Below are positions 1 through 6,006 of a stretch of 10,621 bases of DNA, one piece after another. The number at the start of each line of letters is the position of its first letter. Within the stretch, counting starts at the first letter, position 1. A model generated the notes under the pieces. That model was not told where the DNA came from. It worked only from the letters and a program-made list of their open reading frames with translations, and searched no databases. Source of the stretch: SIG607 sp045655165 (GTDB taxonomy: Bacteria > Bacillota > Clostridia > Oscillospirales > Acutalibacteraceae); assembly GCA_045655165.1 (NCBI GenBank), contig JAZOOT010000044.1, positions 1 through 10,621 of the forward strand. The letters run 5' to 3'. The position numbers and the translations under genes are program-made.

Positions 1-51
1 GTATCGCAATCTTTGTGGGCGTATAAGACGGATTTTAATTTCGAGTTGTAA
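1..51 (+). CDS. C-terminal tail of an upstream gene (partial)
   Basis: Reading from base 1, the frame is open for 16 codons and closes with TAA at 49-51. The peptide is VSQSLWAYKTDFNFEL, and its codon use resembles that of the genes downstream. The stop lies 21 nt before the next start codon, and the next gene has its own AAGGAG site in that gap, so the two are probably co-transcribed. The fragment is too short to assign to a family. It could also be chance reading through an intergenic region, although the mix of aromatic and charged residues looks like real protein. Confidence 0.5.
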   Translation, partial: VSQSLWAYKTDFNFEL

Positions 52-72
52 AACTTTGAAGGAGAATTCAAA

Positions 73-804
73 ATGAGTAATGCAAAATATATTAGCAGTA
101 TTCTATTTGATAATTCCTTAAGTGAGAACTCCTATCTGAATGATTTACCTATTATTAAATATCTTGCTGCTAATAAAGAACTAAAGCTTTCTTCTAATAT
201 CACTTTTTTTGTGGGCGAGAACGGTACAGGTAAGTCCACATTGCTTGAAGCAATTGCAGTTGCGTTTGGTTTTAATGCTGAAGGCGGCACAAAAAACTTT
301 TCTTTTTCTACTAAAGATACCCATTCGGAACTTTCCGAGCATTTAACTTTAACTAAAAGAGATTATGCAAAAGACGGTTTCTTTTTAAGGGCGGAAAGTT
401 TATATAATGCTGCAACATATATTGACGAGGTCAAAGCAACTCACAACTATGGGAATGTTTCTTTGCACAACCAATCGCACGGGGAAAGTTTTCTATCTAT
501 AGTACAAAATCGCTTTAGCGGGAATGGTTTATATATTTTAGACGAGCCCGAAGCGGCACTTTCTCCTATGCGTTTAATGACCTTAATTGTTGAAATTGAT
601 AGTCTGTTGAAAAACAATTCTCAACTTGTAATTGCAACCCATTCACCGATTTTAATGGCATTTCCAAATGCAGAAATATTGCAGTTTTCTGAATCGGGAA
701 TTGAAGAGGTGAAATATTATGAAACTGAGCATTATAAAACAACAAAGTTTTTTATTGAAGAACCCGAGAAAATGATTAATCATTTAATTGGTTCTAATAA
801 TTGA
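73..804 (+). CDS. COG3910-type AAA/ABC-like ATPase
   Basis: A 243-residue cytoplasmic ATPase with the ABC/SMC-type nucleotide-binding fold. Visible motifs are Walker A at about residues 47-54 (GENGTGKS), followed by LLEAIAVAFGFNAEGG, which is typical of this family; an ABC-like signature SHGES at about 136-140; Walker B with catalytic glutamate ILDEPEAALSP at about 155-165; and an H-loop in IATHSPILMAFPNAEIL. This order and length match the uncharacterised COG3910 'predicted ATPase' family, so the gene looks complete. There are no membrane segments and no nuclease domain. The start is supported by AAGGAG at 59-64. An unidentified gene ends 21 nt upstream and may share the transcript; a strong terminator follows at 858-892. 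The cellular role of the family is unknown. Resemblance to OLD/RecF-type ATPases hints at nucleic-acid or defence functions, but nothing nearby supports that. Confidence 0.88.
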   Translation: MSNAKYISSILFDNSLSENSYLNDLPIIKYLAANKELKLSSNITFFVGENGTGKSTLLEAIAVAFGFNAEGGTKNFSFSTKDTHSELSEHLTLTKRDYAKDGFFLRAESLYNAATYIDEVKATHNYGNVSLHNQSHGESFLSIVQNRFSGNGLYILDEPEAALSPMRLMTLIVEIDSLLKNNSQLVIATHSPILMAFPNAEILQFSESGIEEVKYYETEHYKTTKFFIEEPEKMINHLIGSNN

Positions 805-857
805 AAACACAATGGTTTTCAGGCACATTTCATTCGTGTCATTAAGTTTAAACTACC

Positions 858-892
858 AAAACAAAGCACTGCATTTGCAGTGCTTTGTTTTT
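858..892 (+). terminator. Intrinsic terminator after the ATPase gene
   Basis: A perfect 16-bp inverted repeat: left arm 858-873 (AAAACAAAGCACTGCA), a 2-nt loop, right arm 876-891, with the T tract built into and extending past the right arm. The stem has a GC-containing core and a U-rich 3' side. Because the left arm starts with four A's, it could also work on the opposite strand. It isolates the ATPase gene from the serine dehydratase operon. Confidence 0.9.
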
Positions 893-905
893 ATCCAATC
901 CGAAT

Positions 906-920
906 GTTAAAGCTTAACAA
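906..920. promoter_or_regulatory. Short palindrome just upstream of the -35 box
   Basis: TGTTAA-AGC-TTAACA is a 6-bp perfect inverted repeat with a 3-nt centre. It ends 2 nt before the -35 box of the serine dehydratase promoter, a position suited to an activator or repressor site. In AT-rich DNA a palindrome this short can arise by chance. Confidence 0.3.
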
Positions 921-922
921 TA

Positions 923-951
923 TTGCACTAAATATAAATATGTGTTATAAT
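923..951 (+). promoter_or_regulatory. Sigma-A-type promoter of the serine dehydratase operon
   Basis: A -35 box TTGCAC (923-928), a 17-nt spacer, and a consensus -10 box TATAAT (946-951) preceded by TGT, which gives an extended -10. Transcription would start near 958, leaving a short leader of about 20 nt with AAGGAG at 968-973, five bases before the ATG at 979. There is no room for a riboswitch. Confidence 0.8.
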
Positions 952-978
952 GTTAAAAACCTATTTTAAGGAGTTTTT

Positions 979-2178
979 ATGAAATCGGTACGAAATATTT
1001 ATAAAATTGGCATTGGTCCGTCAAGTTCGCATACAATGGGCCCCGGCTTTGCGGCTAAAAAGTTTCTTGATAAATTTCCTATGGCGGAAAATTACGAAGT
1101 AACTTTGTTTGGCTCACTTGCAAAAACCGGCAAGGGCCACGGTACTGACCGCGCTATTTTAGAAATATTTAAAGATAAACAGGTAAATATTGTTTTTGAT
1201 GAAGAAACCGGTAATTTACCTCACCCAAACACCATTTTATTTAAGGCAATTAACGGCGGTAAAGCCGTTGGCGAAATGACTGCGCTGTCGGTTGGCGGCG
1301 GTGAAATTCAAATTGTTGGCGAAGAAACTGCAAAAAAGCAAGAAATTTACGCCGAAAAAAACTTTTCCCAAATTGCCGAATATTGCAAGGCAACAAACAA
1401 ACGCCTTTCAGATTACGTTTTTGAGCACGAAGATAGCGGTTTTTTTGAATTTTTGCACGAAGTTTGGAAAACAATGTGTAACAGTATTCGTGATGGTTTA
1501 ACCCATACGGGCAAACTCCCGGGCGAATTAGGTGTTGAACGCAAGGCACAGTTTTTACACGAACAGCGCCATATTGATGAAAGCCCCCAAACGCGGGAAA
1601 ACCGTCTTGTTTGCTCTTACGCTTTTGCGGTAAGCGAACAAAATGCCGATTGCAAGGTTATTGTTACAGCGCCTACCTGTGGCAGTTGCGGTGTTGTTCC
1701 TGCCGTACTTAAATATATGCAAGAAAAGAACAATTTTTCAGATAACGATATAATTCGTGCTTTGGCGGTTGCTGGTTTAATTGGCAATATTGTTGCCACA
1801 AACGCATCAATAAGCGGTGCTGAATGTGGTTGCCAAGCGGAAGTTGGCACTGCTTGTTCAATGGCTGCCGCCGCTTTGGCTGAACTTTTTTATATGGGTG
1901 TTGACCAAATTGAATACGCTGCCGAAGTTTCAATGGAACACCATTTGGGGCTTACCTGCGACCCTGTTTGCGGTCTTGTTCAAATACCATGCATTGAACG
2001 TAACGCCGTTGCCGCCATGCGCGCAATAAATTCGTTAAGTTTGGCGAATTTTTTGTCGGGCAGCCGTAAAATTTCATTTGATTTGGTTATAGAAACAATG
2101 TATCAAACAGGCAAAGATTTAAAGGGGCTTTACCGCGAAACAAGCGAAGGCGGTTTGGCTAAACTATATAATATTTAA
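979..2178 (+). CDS. sdaA: Single-chain Fe-S L-serine dehydratase
   Basis: L-serine ammonia-lyase, converting L-serine to pyruvate and ammonia with an oxygen-labile [4Fe-4S] cluster in the cytoplasm. The 399 residues carry the N-terminal beta domain, with the substrate-site motif GIGPSSSHTMGP at 11-22, fused to the alpha domain from about residue 130. The cluster ligands are predicted as C285 (in GCQAEVG), C327 (TCDP) and C338 (IPC). Their spacings of 42 and 11 equal those recalled for the structurally studied Legionella enzyme. The chain is shorter than the roughly 454-residue E. coli SdaA, mainly in the beta domain and linker. Extra cysteines at C234 and C237 (APTCGSCG, where E. coli has APTNGAAG), C283 and C331 are unusual relative to that enzyme. 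The ATG has AAGGAG five bases upstream. The pyrophosphatase starts 12 nt after the stop, so the two form an operon. Confidence 0.95.
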   Translation: MKSVRNIYKIGIGPSSSHTMGPGFAAKKFLDKFPMAENYEVTLFGSLAKTGKGHGTDRAILEIFKDKQVNIVFDEETGNLPHPNTILFKAINGGKAVGEMTALSVGGGEIQIVGEETAKKQEIYAEKNFSQIAEYCKATNKRLSDYVFEHEDSGFFEFLHEVWKTMCNSIRDGLTHTGKLPGELGVERKAQFLHEQRHIDESPQTRENRLVCSYAFAVSEQNADCKVIVTAPTCGSCGVVPAVLKYMQEKNNFSDNDIIRALAVAGLIGNIVATNASISGAECGCQAEVGTACSMAAAALAELFYMGVDQIEYAAEVSMEHHLGLTCDPVCGLVQIPCIERNAVAAMRAINSLSLANFLSGSRKISFDLVIETMYQTGKDLKGLYRETSEGGLAKLYNI

Positions 2179-2190
2179 AGGAGAAAAATA

Positions 2191-2730
2191 ATGTCTAATA
2201 TTTGGCACGATATAAGTAAAGAAAGAATAAAAGCCGAAGATTTTGTTTGTGTTATTGAAATAAGCAAGGGCAGTAAAAAGAAGTACGAACTTGATAAAGA
2301 AACAGGTTGCATTATTTTAGACCGTATTCTTTACACTTCAACCCAGTACCCTGCAAATTATGGCTTTATTCCGCGTACTTACGCTTCTGATGATGACCCG
2401 CTTGATGTTTTGCTGTTGTGTTCTGAAACTCTTGAGCCACTAACATTGGTTAGGGCTTTCCCAATTGGTATGATTTCAATGATAGACGGCGGTAAATCAG
2501 ACGAAAAAATTATTGCTGTTCCGTTTAACGACCCCAACTATAACGTGTATAGTGATATAAGCCAACTTCCAACACACATATTTGATGAAATGCGACATTT
2601 CTTTAGTGTGTATAAAACCCTTGAAAACAAGGATACAGCCGTTGAAGAAATAAGCGGAAGAGAAGTAGCCATTAAAACAATAAACGAGTGTATAGCAAAT
2701 TATAACGAAAAATTCCCCTACAAAAAGTAG
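2191..2730 (+). CDS. ppa: Family I inorganic pyrophosphatase
   Basis: Soluble, Mg-dependent pyrophosphatase that hydrolyses PPi to two phosphates and so pulls biosynthetic reactions forward. At 179 residues it is the usual length for bacterial family I enzymes (E. coli Ppa 176). The active-site signature D-D-D-P-L-D is at 67-72, followed by D99 and D104 with the same spacing as E. coli D97/D102. YPANYGFIPRTY at about 53-64 holds the conserved tyrosine/arginine region. AAAGGAG lies just before the ATG, in the 12-nt gap after the serine dehydratase stop, so the gene is probably translated from the same mRNA. The stop codon (2728-2730) sits inside the 3' arm of the terminator hairpin. The pairing with serine dehydratase looks like shared transcription and not one pathway. 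Confidence 0.96.
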   Translation: MSNIWHDISKERIKAEDFVCVIEISKGSKKKYELDKETGCIILDRILYTSTQYPANYGFIPRTYASDDDPLDVLLLCSETLEPLTLVRAFPIGMISMIDGGKSDEKIIAVPFNDPNYNVYSDISQLPTHIFDEMRHFFSVYKTLENKDTAVEEISGREVAIKTINECIANYNEKFPYKK

Positions 2731-2742
2731 GGGAATTTTTTT
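2708..2742. terminator. Bidirectional terminator between ppa and degV
   Basis: Arms AATTCCCCTAC (2711-2721) and GTAGGGGAATT (2727-2737) form an 11-bp stem around an AAAAA loop. An A run flanks the left and a T run (2736-2742) the right, so it can terminate ppa on the plus strand and degV on the minus strand. The ppa stop codon lies in the right arm and the degV stop codon begins in the T tract, so the two convergent genes share one minimal 3' end. Confidence 0.88.
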
Positions 2743-3619
2743 AACAAAATCTAACGTTGCGTTCGCCTTCAAAATAAAGCGCCAACGAATCGGGGCCTAT
2801 GTGTGAACCGGTTGCGGGTTCGTGCATTACAGTTACAATTTGTTTGGGCGGCATTTCGGCTTTTATAAGTTCTTCTAAAAGTTTTGCATCTTCTTCACAG
2901 TCGCAGTGCGAAATACCCACAATTTGTTCTTCGGGTTTTTTAACAAGCTCAAAATATTTTTCGGCAAGTGTGTAAATTGCTTTTTTTCTGCCTCTAACCT
3001 TTAGCGATTCAACAATTTTGCCGTCCTTATCGCCCTTTAAAATTGGTTTAATGTTAAGTATTGTACCTGCAATTGCCTTGGCACCGCTTATTCTGCCCGT
3101 TTGTTTTAAATATTTAAGGTCGCCAACTGTAAATACTTGGTAAATGTAGCGTTTGCTTTTTTCAAGCGTTTCTGCGGCTTTTTTAATATCGTAACCCTGT
3201 GCTCTTAAATCGGCGGCTTTGTAAACAAGCAAACCTTCTCCAAGTGACGCTCCAAGTGAATCAATTATTTCAATTTTTGCGTTTGGGTAACTGTCTAAAA
3301 GTTCTTCTTTTGCAATAAGCGAACTTTGGTAAGAACCGCTAACGCCCGAAGAAAGAGAAATATAAATAATATCTTTATTTTGCTTTAAAAAGCTTTCAAA
3401 AACTTCTTTATACCTTTGTGGTGCAACCTGAGAGGTGGTAACCTTTTCGCCATCGCGAATTTTTTGGTAATATTCAGATGAGGCAAAAGATTCAAAATCT
3501 ATTGTTTGGTGTTCGTCACCGTTTAAGTAATAAGGAAAGGGAATAACCGTTATATTTTCTTGCTTTGCAAACGAAAGCGGAATGTTTGCAGGGGTATCGG
3601 TAATAATTTCAAATGACAT
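2741..3619 (-). CDS. DegV family fatty-acid-binding protein
   Basis: A DegV/FakB-type protein of 292 residues. Family members bind a fatty acid and present it to the kinase FakA for phosphorylation into phospholipid synthesis. Visible family motifs are the N-terminal ITDTPANIP (6-14), TTSQVAP (61-67), ISLSSGVSGSYQSS (87-100), the lipid-pocket stretch GRISGAKAIAGTILNIKPIL (175-194), and the C-terminal TGSHIGPDSLALYF (270-283). There is no signal peptide or membrane segment, so it is cytoplasmic. The ATG is preceded by AAGGAG with a 7-nt spacer. No fakA homologue is in the window, so the kinase must be elsewhere. The gene is divergent from an XRE regulator, and palindromes between them could control either one. 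Clostridia often carry several DegV paralogues, and the ligand cannot be told from sequence. Confidence 0.93.
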   Translation of the reverse strand: MSFEIITDTPANIPLSFAKQENITVIPFPYYLNGDEHQTIDFESFASSEYYQKIRDGEKVTTSQVAPQRYKEVFESFLKQNKDIIYISLSSGVSGSYQSSLIAKEELLDSYPNAKIEIIDSLGASLGEGLLVYKAADLRAQGYDIKKAAETLEKSKRYIYQVFTVGDLKYLKQTGRISGAKAIAGTILNIKPILKGDKDGKIVESLKVRGRKKAIYTLAEKYFELVKKPEEQIVGISHCDCEEDAKLLEELIKAEMPPKQIVTVMHEPATGSHIGPDSLALYFEGERNVRFC

Positions 3620-3674
3620 AAAACTGCTCCTTGTAAGTTTTTCACAATTTGATTTTACCCCAAAACAAGAAAAA

Positions 3675-3680
3675 ATTATA
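3675..3680 (-). promoter_or_regulatory. -10 box of degV
   Basis: On the minus strand this reads TATAAT, about 55 nt before the degV ATG. No good -35 box is found at 16-18 nt spacing; the best is GAATAA at 17 nt. The promoter may therefore depend on an activator, and palindromes lie 50-80 nt further upstream. Confidence 0.5.
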
Positions 3681-3711
3681 CCTACCGCCTTTATTTCTTA
3701 TTCTATTGTTA

Positions 3712-3758
3712 TTCTACCGCAAAAAACTCATAGTAGAGTAACTCTACCACCGGTAGAA
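3712..3758. promoter_or_regulatory. Cluster of overlapping palindromes between degV and the XRE gene
   Basis: Two perfect inverted repeats overlap: GTAGAGT-A-ACTCTAC (3733-3747) and TCTACC-ACC-GGTAGA (3743-3757). A further half-site, TTCTACCG (3712-3719), mirrors CGGTAGAA (3751-3758), and CTACCG also occurs at about 3682. The half-site (A/T)CTAC(C) is therefore repeated in a tandem, operator-like layout. The cluster ends about 18 nt upstream of the -35 box of the XRE gene and lies upstream of the degV -10 box. It could serve either gene. The regulator, possibly the divergent XRE protein, is not known. Confidence 0.55.
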
Positions 3759-3775
3759 AAAGCGCCAAAAACCGC

Positions 3776-3804
3776 TTGAAATCAACAAAAAATAATGGTA
3801 TAAT
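3776..3804 (+). promoter_or_regulatory. Promoter of the XRE regulator gene
   Basis: A -35 box TTGAAA (3776-3781), a 17-nt spacer and a consensus -10 box TATAAT (3799-3804). The predicted leader is about 20 nt and contains AGAGGG five bases ahead of the ATG at 3831. Confidence 0.8.
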
Positions 3805-3830
3805 ATAGAAAATACATTTAAGAGGGCATT

Positions 3831-4442
3831 ATGTACGATTTAAAACCAATAATTGCAAAAAACATATCCGCGCTTAGAATTAAATCGGGAATGACGCAAA
3901 GCGAACTTGCCACACGGCTTAATTATTCCGATAAAGCCGTTTCAAAGTGGGAAAGGGCAGAGTCAATTCCTGACGTTTGCGTGTTAACCGAAATAGCCGA
4001 TATTTTTGGTGTACCGCTTGATTCGCTTGTAAGGGAACCTTCGGTTACCGTAAACGAAAAACCTACAAAGGTTGCCGTTAATAAGGCAATGATAACCTTA
4101 ATGGCTATAATTGCAGTGTGGATAATAGCTGCCTTGGTTTTTGCAATTGCCGATATGATAATAGATGGTACTAATTTGTTTTGGTATTCGTTTGTGTGGG
4201 CAGTGCCCGTTTCGGCAATTGTGTGGCTTGTATTTAATTCTATATGGTTTAATAAAAAACTTAACTATTTAATAGTTTCGGTTATTATGTGGAGCATACT
4301 TACTGCATCGTTTTTTACAGGCCTTAGTTTTACAAAAAGTTTTTGGCAAATGTTTATAATTGGTATTCCTGCACAAGCATTAGTTTTGGCATGGTCAAAA
4401 ATTAGTGTTGTTAAGAAGATTAAAAGAAAAAGAAAGAAATAA
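3831..4442 (+). CDS. XRE-family regulator with four membrane helices
   Basis: The N-terminal Cro/C1-type helix-turn-helix spans about residues 8-62. MTQSELATRLNYSDKAVSKWERAESIPD is the usual form in Firmicutes: Q23 begins the first HTH helix and the SDKAVSKWE segment is the recognition helix. A short linker is followed by about four hydrophobic helices (near 85-108, 116-138, 143-165 and 170-188) and a very basic end (KKIKRKRKK) consistent with a cytoplasmic tail. The 203-residue protein is probably a membrane-tethered DNA-binding protein. This architecture is common in Clostridia and its signals are mostly unknown. It is expressed from its own promoter, divergent from degV, and ends at a terminator. 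Control of its own palindrome-rich upstream region is plausible but is inference. Confidence 0.88.
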   Translation: MYDLKPIIAKNISALRIKSGMTQSELATRLNYSDKAVSKWERAESIPDVCVLTEIADIFGVPLDSLVREPSVTVNEKPTKVAVNKAMITLMAIIAVWIIAALVFAIADMIIDGTNLFWYSFVWAVPVSAIVWLVFNSIWFNKKLNYLIVSVIMWSILTASFFTGLSFTKSFWQMFIIGIPAQALVLAWSKISVVKKIKRKRKK

Positions 4443-4471
4443 AAAAAGAGAGCCGTTGGCTCTCTTTTTTT
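4441..4471. terminator. Bidirectional terminator between the XRE gene and the DUF898-like gene
   Basis: GAGAGCC (4448-4454) and GGCTCTC (4458-4464) pair around a GTT loop, flanked by a run of seven A's on the left and seven T's on the right. It ends the XRE gene directly after its stop codon and, read on the minus strand, lies 9 nt beyond the stop of the convergent membrane-protein gene. Confidence 0.88.
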
Positions 4472-4479
4472 ATTTTAGT

Positions 4480-5892
4480 TTAAATGAAATCGGCTGATAT
4501 TGCGGCGTCATCAACATATTCAAATGCGTTATTTTCATTGTATTCACCGTCTTCGTCATAAGTAGCCATACCCGGTCCAAGGTTGTCAAGCGAAGGTCTT
4601 GCGGGAACAGCTTTCATAAACAATGCAAATACTGAAATCAATAAGGCAAGTATAAGCGGAACAACAACTGCGCAAACAATTATTGCGGCAATATTTGTCT
4701 TTTTCTTGCGTTGGGCAGAAAGTATACGCCTAATTTTAAATACACATTCTTTAATAAGCGCGCTTTCATTTTCATTAAGTGTTACGCCGTCTTCTTCTAA
4801 AAGCATTGAATATCTTACTGCGGTAACAAGGTCGTCAAGACCTAAGAATTTCTTTTCATCAGCTTCTAAACCGCTTGTTGCAAAACATTTCATTTCTTGC
4901 TTAATTGCAAATGAATGTCCGCGTTTTGCTGCTTCTATAACCATATTTGAGTTTTCTTCGTTAAGTTCAAAGTTTTGAATGTAAAGGTTCATTGCAGGGC
5001 CAAAACCCTGTTCAGCCGAAGATTTTAAGAAAGAAGCAAATGGTTCTACCAGGTAATTGCCATTTGCATAGCGAATTGCGTATTCATACTGTGCGGCGCG
5101 GTTAGAACTGTTTGCAAGGGCAAGTAAATCGTTTTCGCTTGTTGAATCGGTAATGCCGCTTTTTACAAGTTCCATTTCATCTTCAACACGGTATGTTTTA
5201 AAAGTAGCAGCATCGGTATGTAAATTTGTGCGGAATTCACTTTGTTTCATAAGCGCTTCGGTTGTGTTTTCGTTGTCAATTGTGTTTTCGGTTTGCCAAC
5301 GAAGTTCTTTAACGGGTACAAACCAAGCAAAAATACCAAAGGTAATAATGCTTAAAAAGCCCCAAAGCAAATATTTAACAAAAAGGTTGCCAACACTGCC
5401 AACAAATACTAAACGGCGAGAATCGCAAACAGTGTGTTCGGTTTCCCATTTTATTAAAATAATGGTTGCCCAAGCAGGACCAACAAAAGGAATTAAAGCA
5501 ACTATAAATGAAAGAATAGATGTACCTAAAAGGCCTAAAACACCGCCGTCAAAGTAACTGTTGTTATCTTCTTCGCCTTCAAAATGGGTGTGTTTAGCAA
5601 ACCATTTTGCAATGTTTATTGTCATCCAAAATCCGTAAATACCAAGTGTAATTATGGTTAAAAACAACCAAAGCAAGTAACTGCCCAAAAGGCCAATGCC
5701 TTTGCCGTCAAAACGCATACGTTTTCCGCAAATAACGGTGTGTTTTGCAATCCATCTTTGAAAAAGACAAGCCATCCAGGGAAGTGCAATACCCAGTGTA
5801 ATTACTGTAACAAACCCAACCAAAAGCGAATAACCAATAAAGGCAAAATAACCGCCGTCGAAGTAAGATTTGTTGTTTTGATTTTCATTCAT
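4480..5892 (-). CDS. Four-repeat DUF898-like membrane protein with Sel1-like region
   Basis: A 470-residue protein in three parts. Residues 9-208 contain four repeats of about 50 residues, each a hydrophobic helix pair plus a polar end: SYFDGG...KHTVICGKRM (9-59), RFDGKG...KHTHFEGEED (60-109), SYFDGG...EHTVCDSRR (112-160) and VFVGSVG...ENTIDNEN (162-209). The FDG...ITLGIY.FW...HT pattern is that of DUF898 (YjgN-like) membrane proteins, whose function is unknown. Residues about 253-335 resemble degenerate Sel1-like helical repeats (AAQYEYAIRYANGN, SSAEQGFGPAMNLY). One further transmembrane helix follows at about 399-427, and then an acidic tail ending SADFI. The start is fixed by AAAGGAGGGG eight or fewer bases upstream of the ATG. 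The gene stands alone between terminators and has a long palindrome over its predicted start of transcription. The DUF898 assignment is by recalled motif similarity. Confidence 0.8.
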   Translation of the reverse strand: MNENQNNKSYFDGGYFAFIGYSLLVGFVTVITLGIALPWMACLFQRWIAKHTVICGKRMRFDGKGIGLLGSYLLWLFLTIITLGIYGFWMTINIAKWFAKHTHFEGEEDNNSYFDGGVLGLLGTSILSFIVALIPFVGPAWATIILIKWETEHTVCDSRRLVFVGSVGNLFVKYLLWGFLSIITFGIFAWFVPVKELRWQTENTIDNENTTEALMKQSEFRTNLHTDAATFKTYRVEDEMELVKSGITDSTSENDLLALANSSNRAAQYEYAIRYANGNYLVEPFASFLKSSAEQGFGPAMNLYIQNFELNEENSNMVIEAAKRGHSFAIKQEMKCFATSGLEADEKKFLGLDDLVTAVRYSMLLEEDGVTLNENESALIKECVFKIRRILSAQRKKKTNIAAIIVCAVVVPLILALLISVFALFMKAVPARPSLDNLGPGMATYDEDGEYNENNAFEYVDDAAISADFI

Positions 5893-5908
5893 TTTTAACC
5901 CCTCCTTT

Positions 5909-5931
5909 AATAAACAGCAATGCTGTTTATT
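5909..5931. promoter_or_regulatory. 23-nt perfect palindrome in the leader of the DUF898-like gene
   Basis: Arms AATAAACAGCA (5909-5919) and TGCTGTTTATT (5921-5931) are exact reverse complements around one central base. The site lies between the -10 box and the ribosome binding site of the minus-strand gene and covers the predicted +1. That is a classic repressor-operator position. It has no T tract, so it is not a terminator. It could also fold as a small hairpin in the 5' leader. Confidence 0.7.
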
Positions 5932-5933
5932 TC

Positions 5934-5962
5934 ATTATAAAACAAATTACGACAAAAAACAA
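5934..5962 (-). promoter_or_regulatory. Promoter of the DUF898-like gene
   Basis: On the minus strand, TTGTTT (5957-5962) and TATAAT (5934-5939) are separated by 17 nt. The predicted start of transcription falls inside the adjoining palindrome, about 35 nt ahead of the ATG. Confidence 0.65.
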
Positions 5963-5995
5963 CAAAAAATTACCCCTACCAAAAGGTAGGGGTAA
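5963..5995 (-). terminator. Intrinsic terminator of the APC permease gene
   Basis: Arms TTACCCCTACC (5970-5980) and GGTAGGGGTAA (5985-5995) form an 11-bp stem with an AAAA loop. On the minus strand the stem is followed by a T run, 11 nt after the permease stop codon. The CCCCTAC core is the same as in the ppa/degV terminator. Confidence 0.88.
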
Positions 5996-6006
5996 AAAAA
6001 GTTTAA

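Noticed and set aside
803..820. GAAAAC/GTTTTC hairpin right after the ATPase stop as a terminator
   Set aside because: The 6-bp stem is weak and not followed by T's; the strong hairpin at 858-892 is the terminator.
1250..2029. Several open frames within the serine dehydratase gene on both strands
   Set aside because: They are shadows of a strongly conserved coding region and have no start signals of their own.
4583..5557. Two plus-strand open frames opposite the DUF898-like gene
   Set aside because: They are low-complexity Ser/Lys-rich antisense frames without ribosome binding sites.
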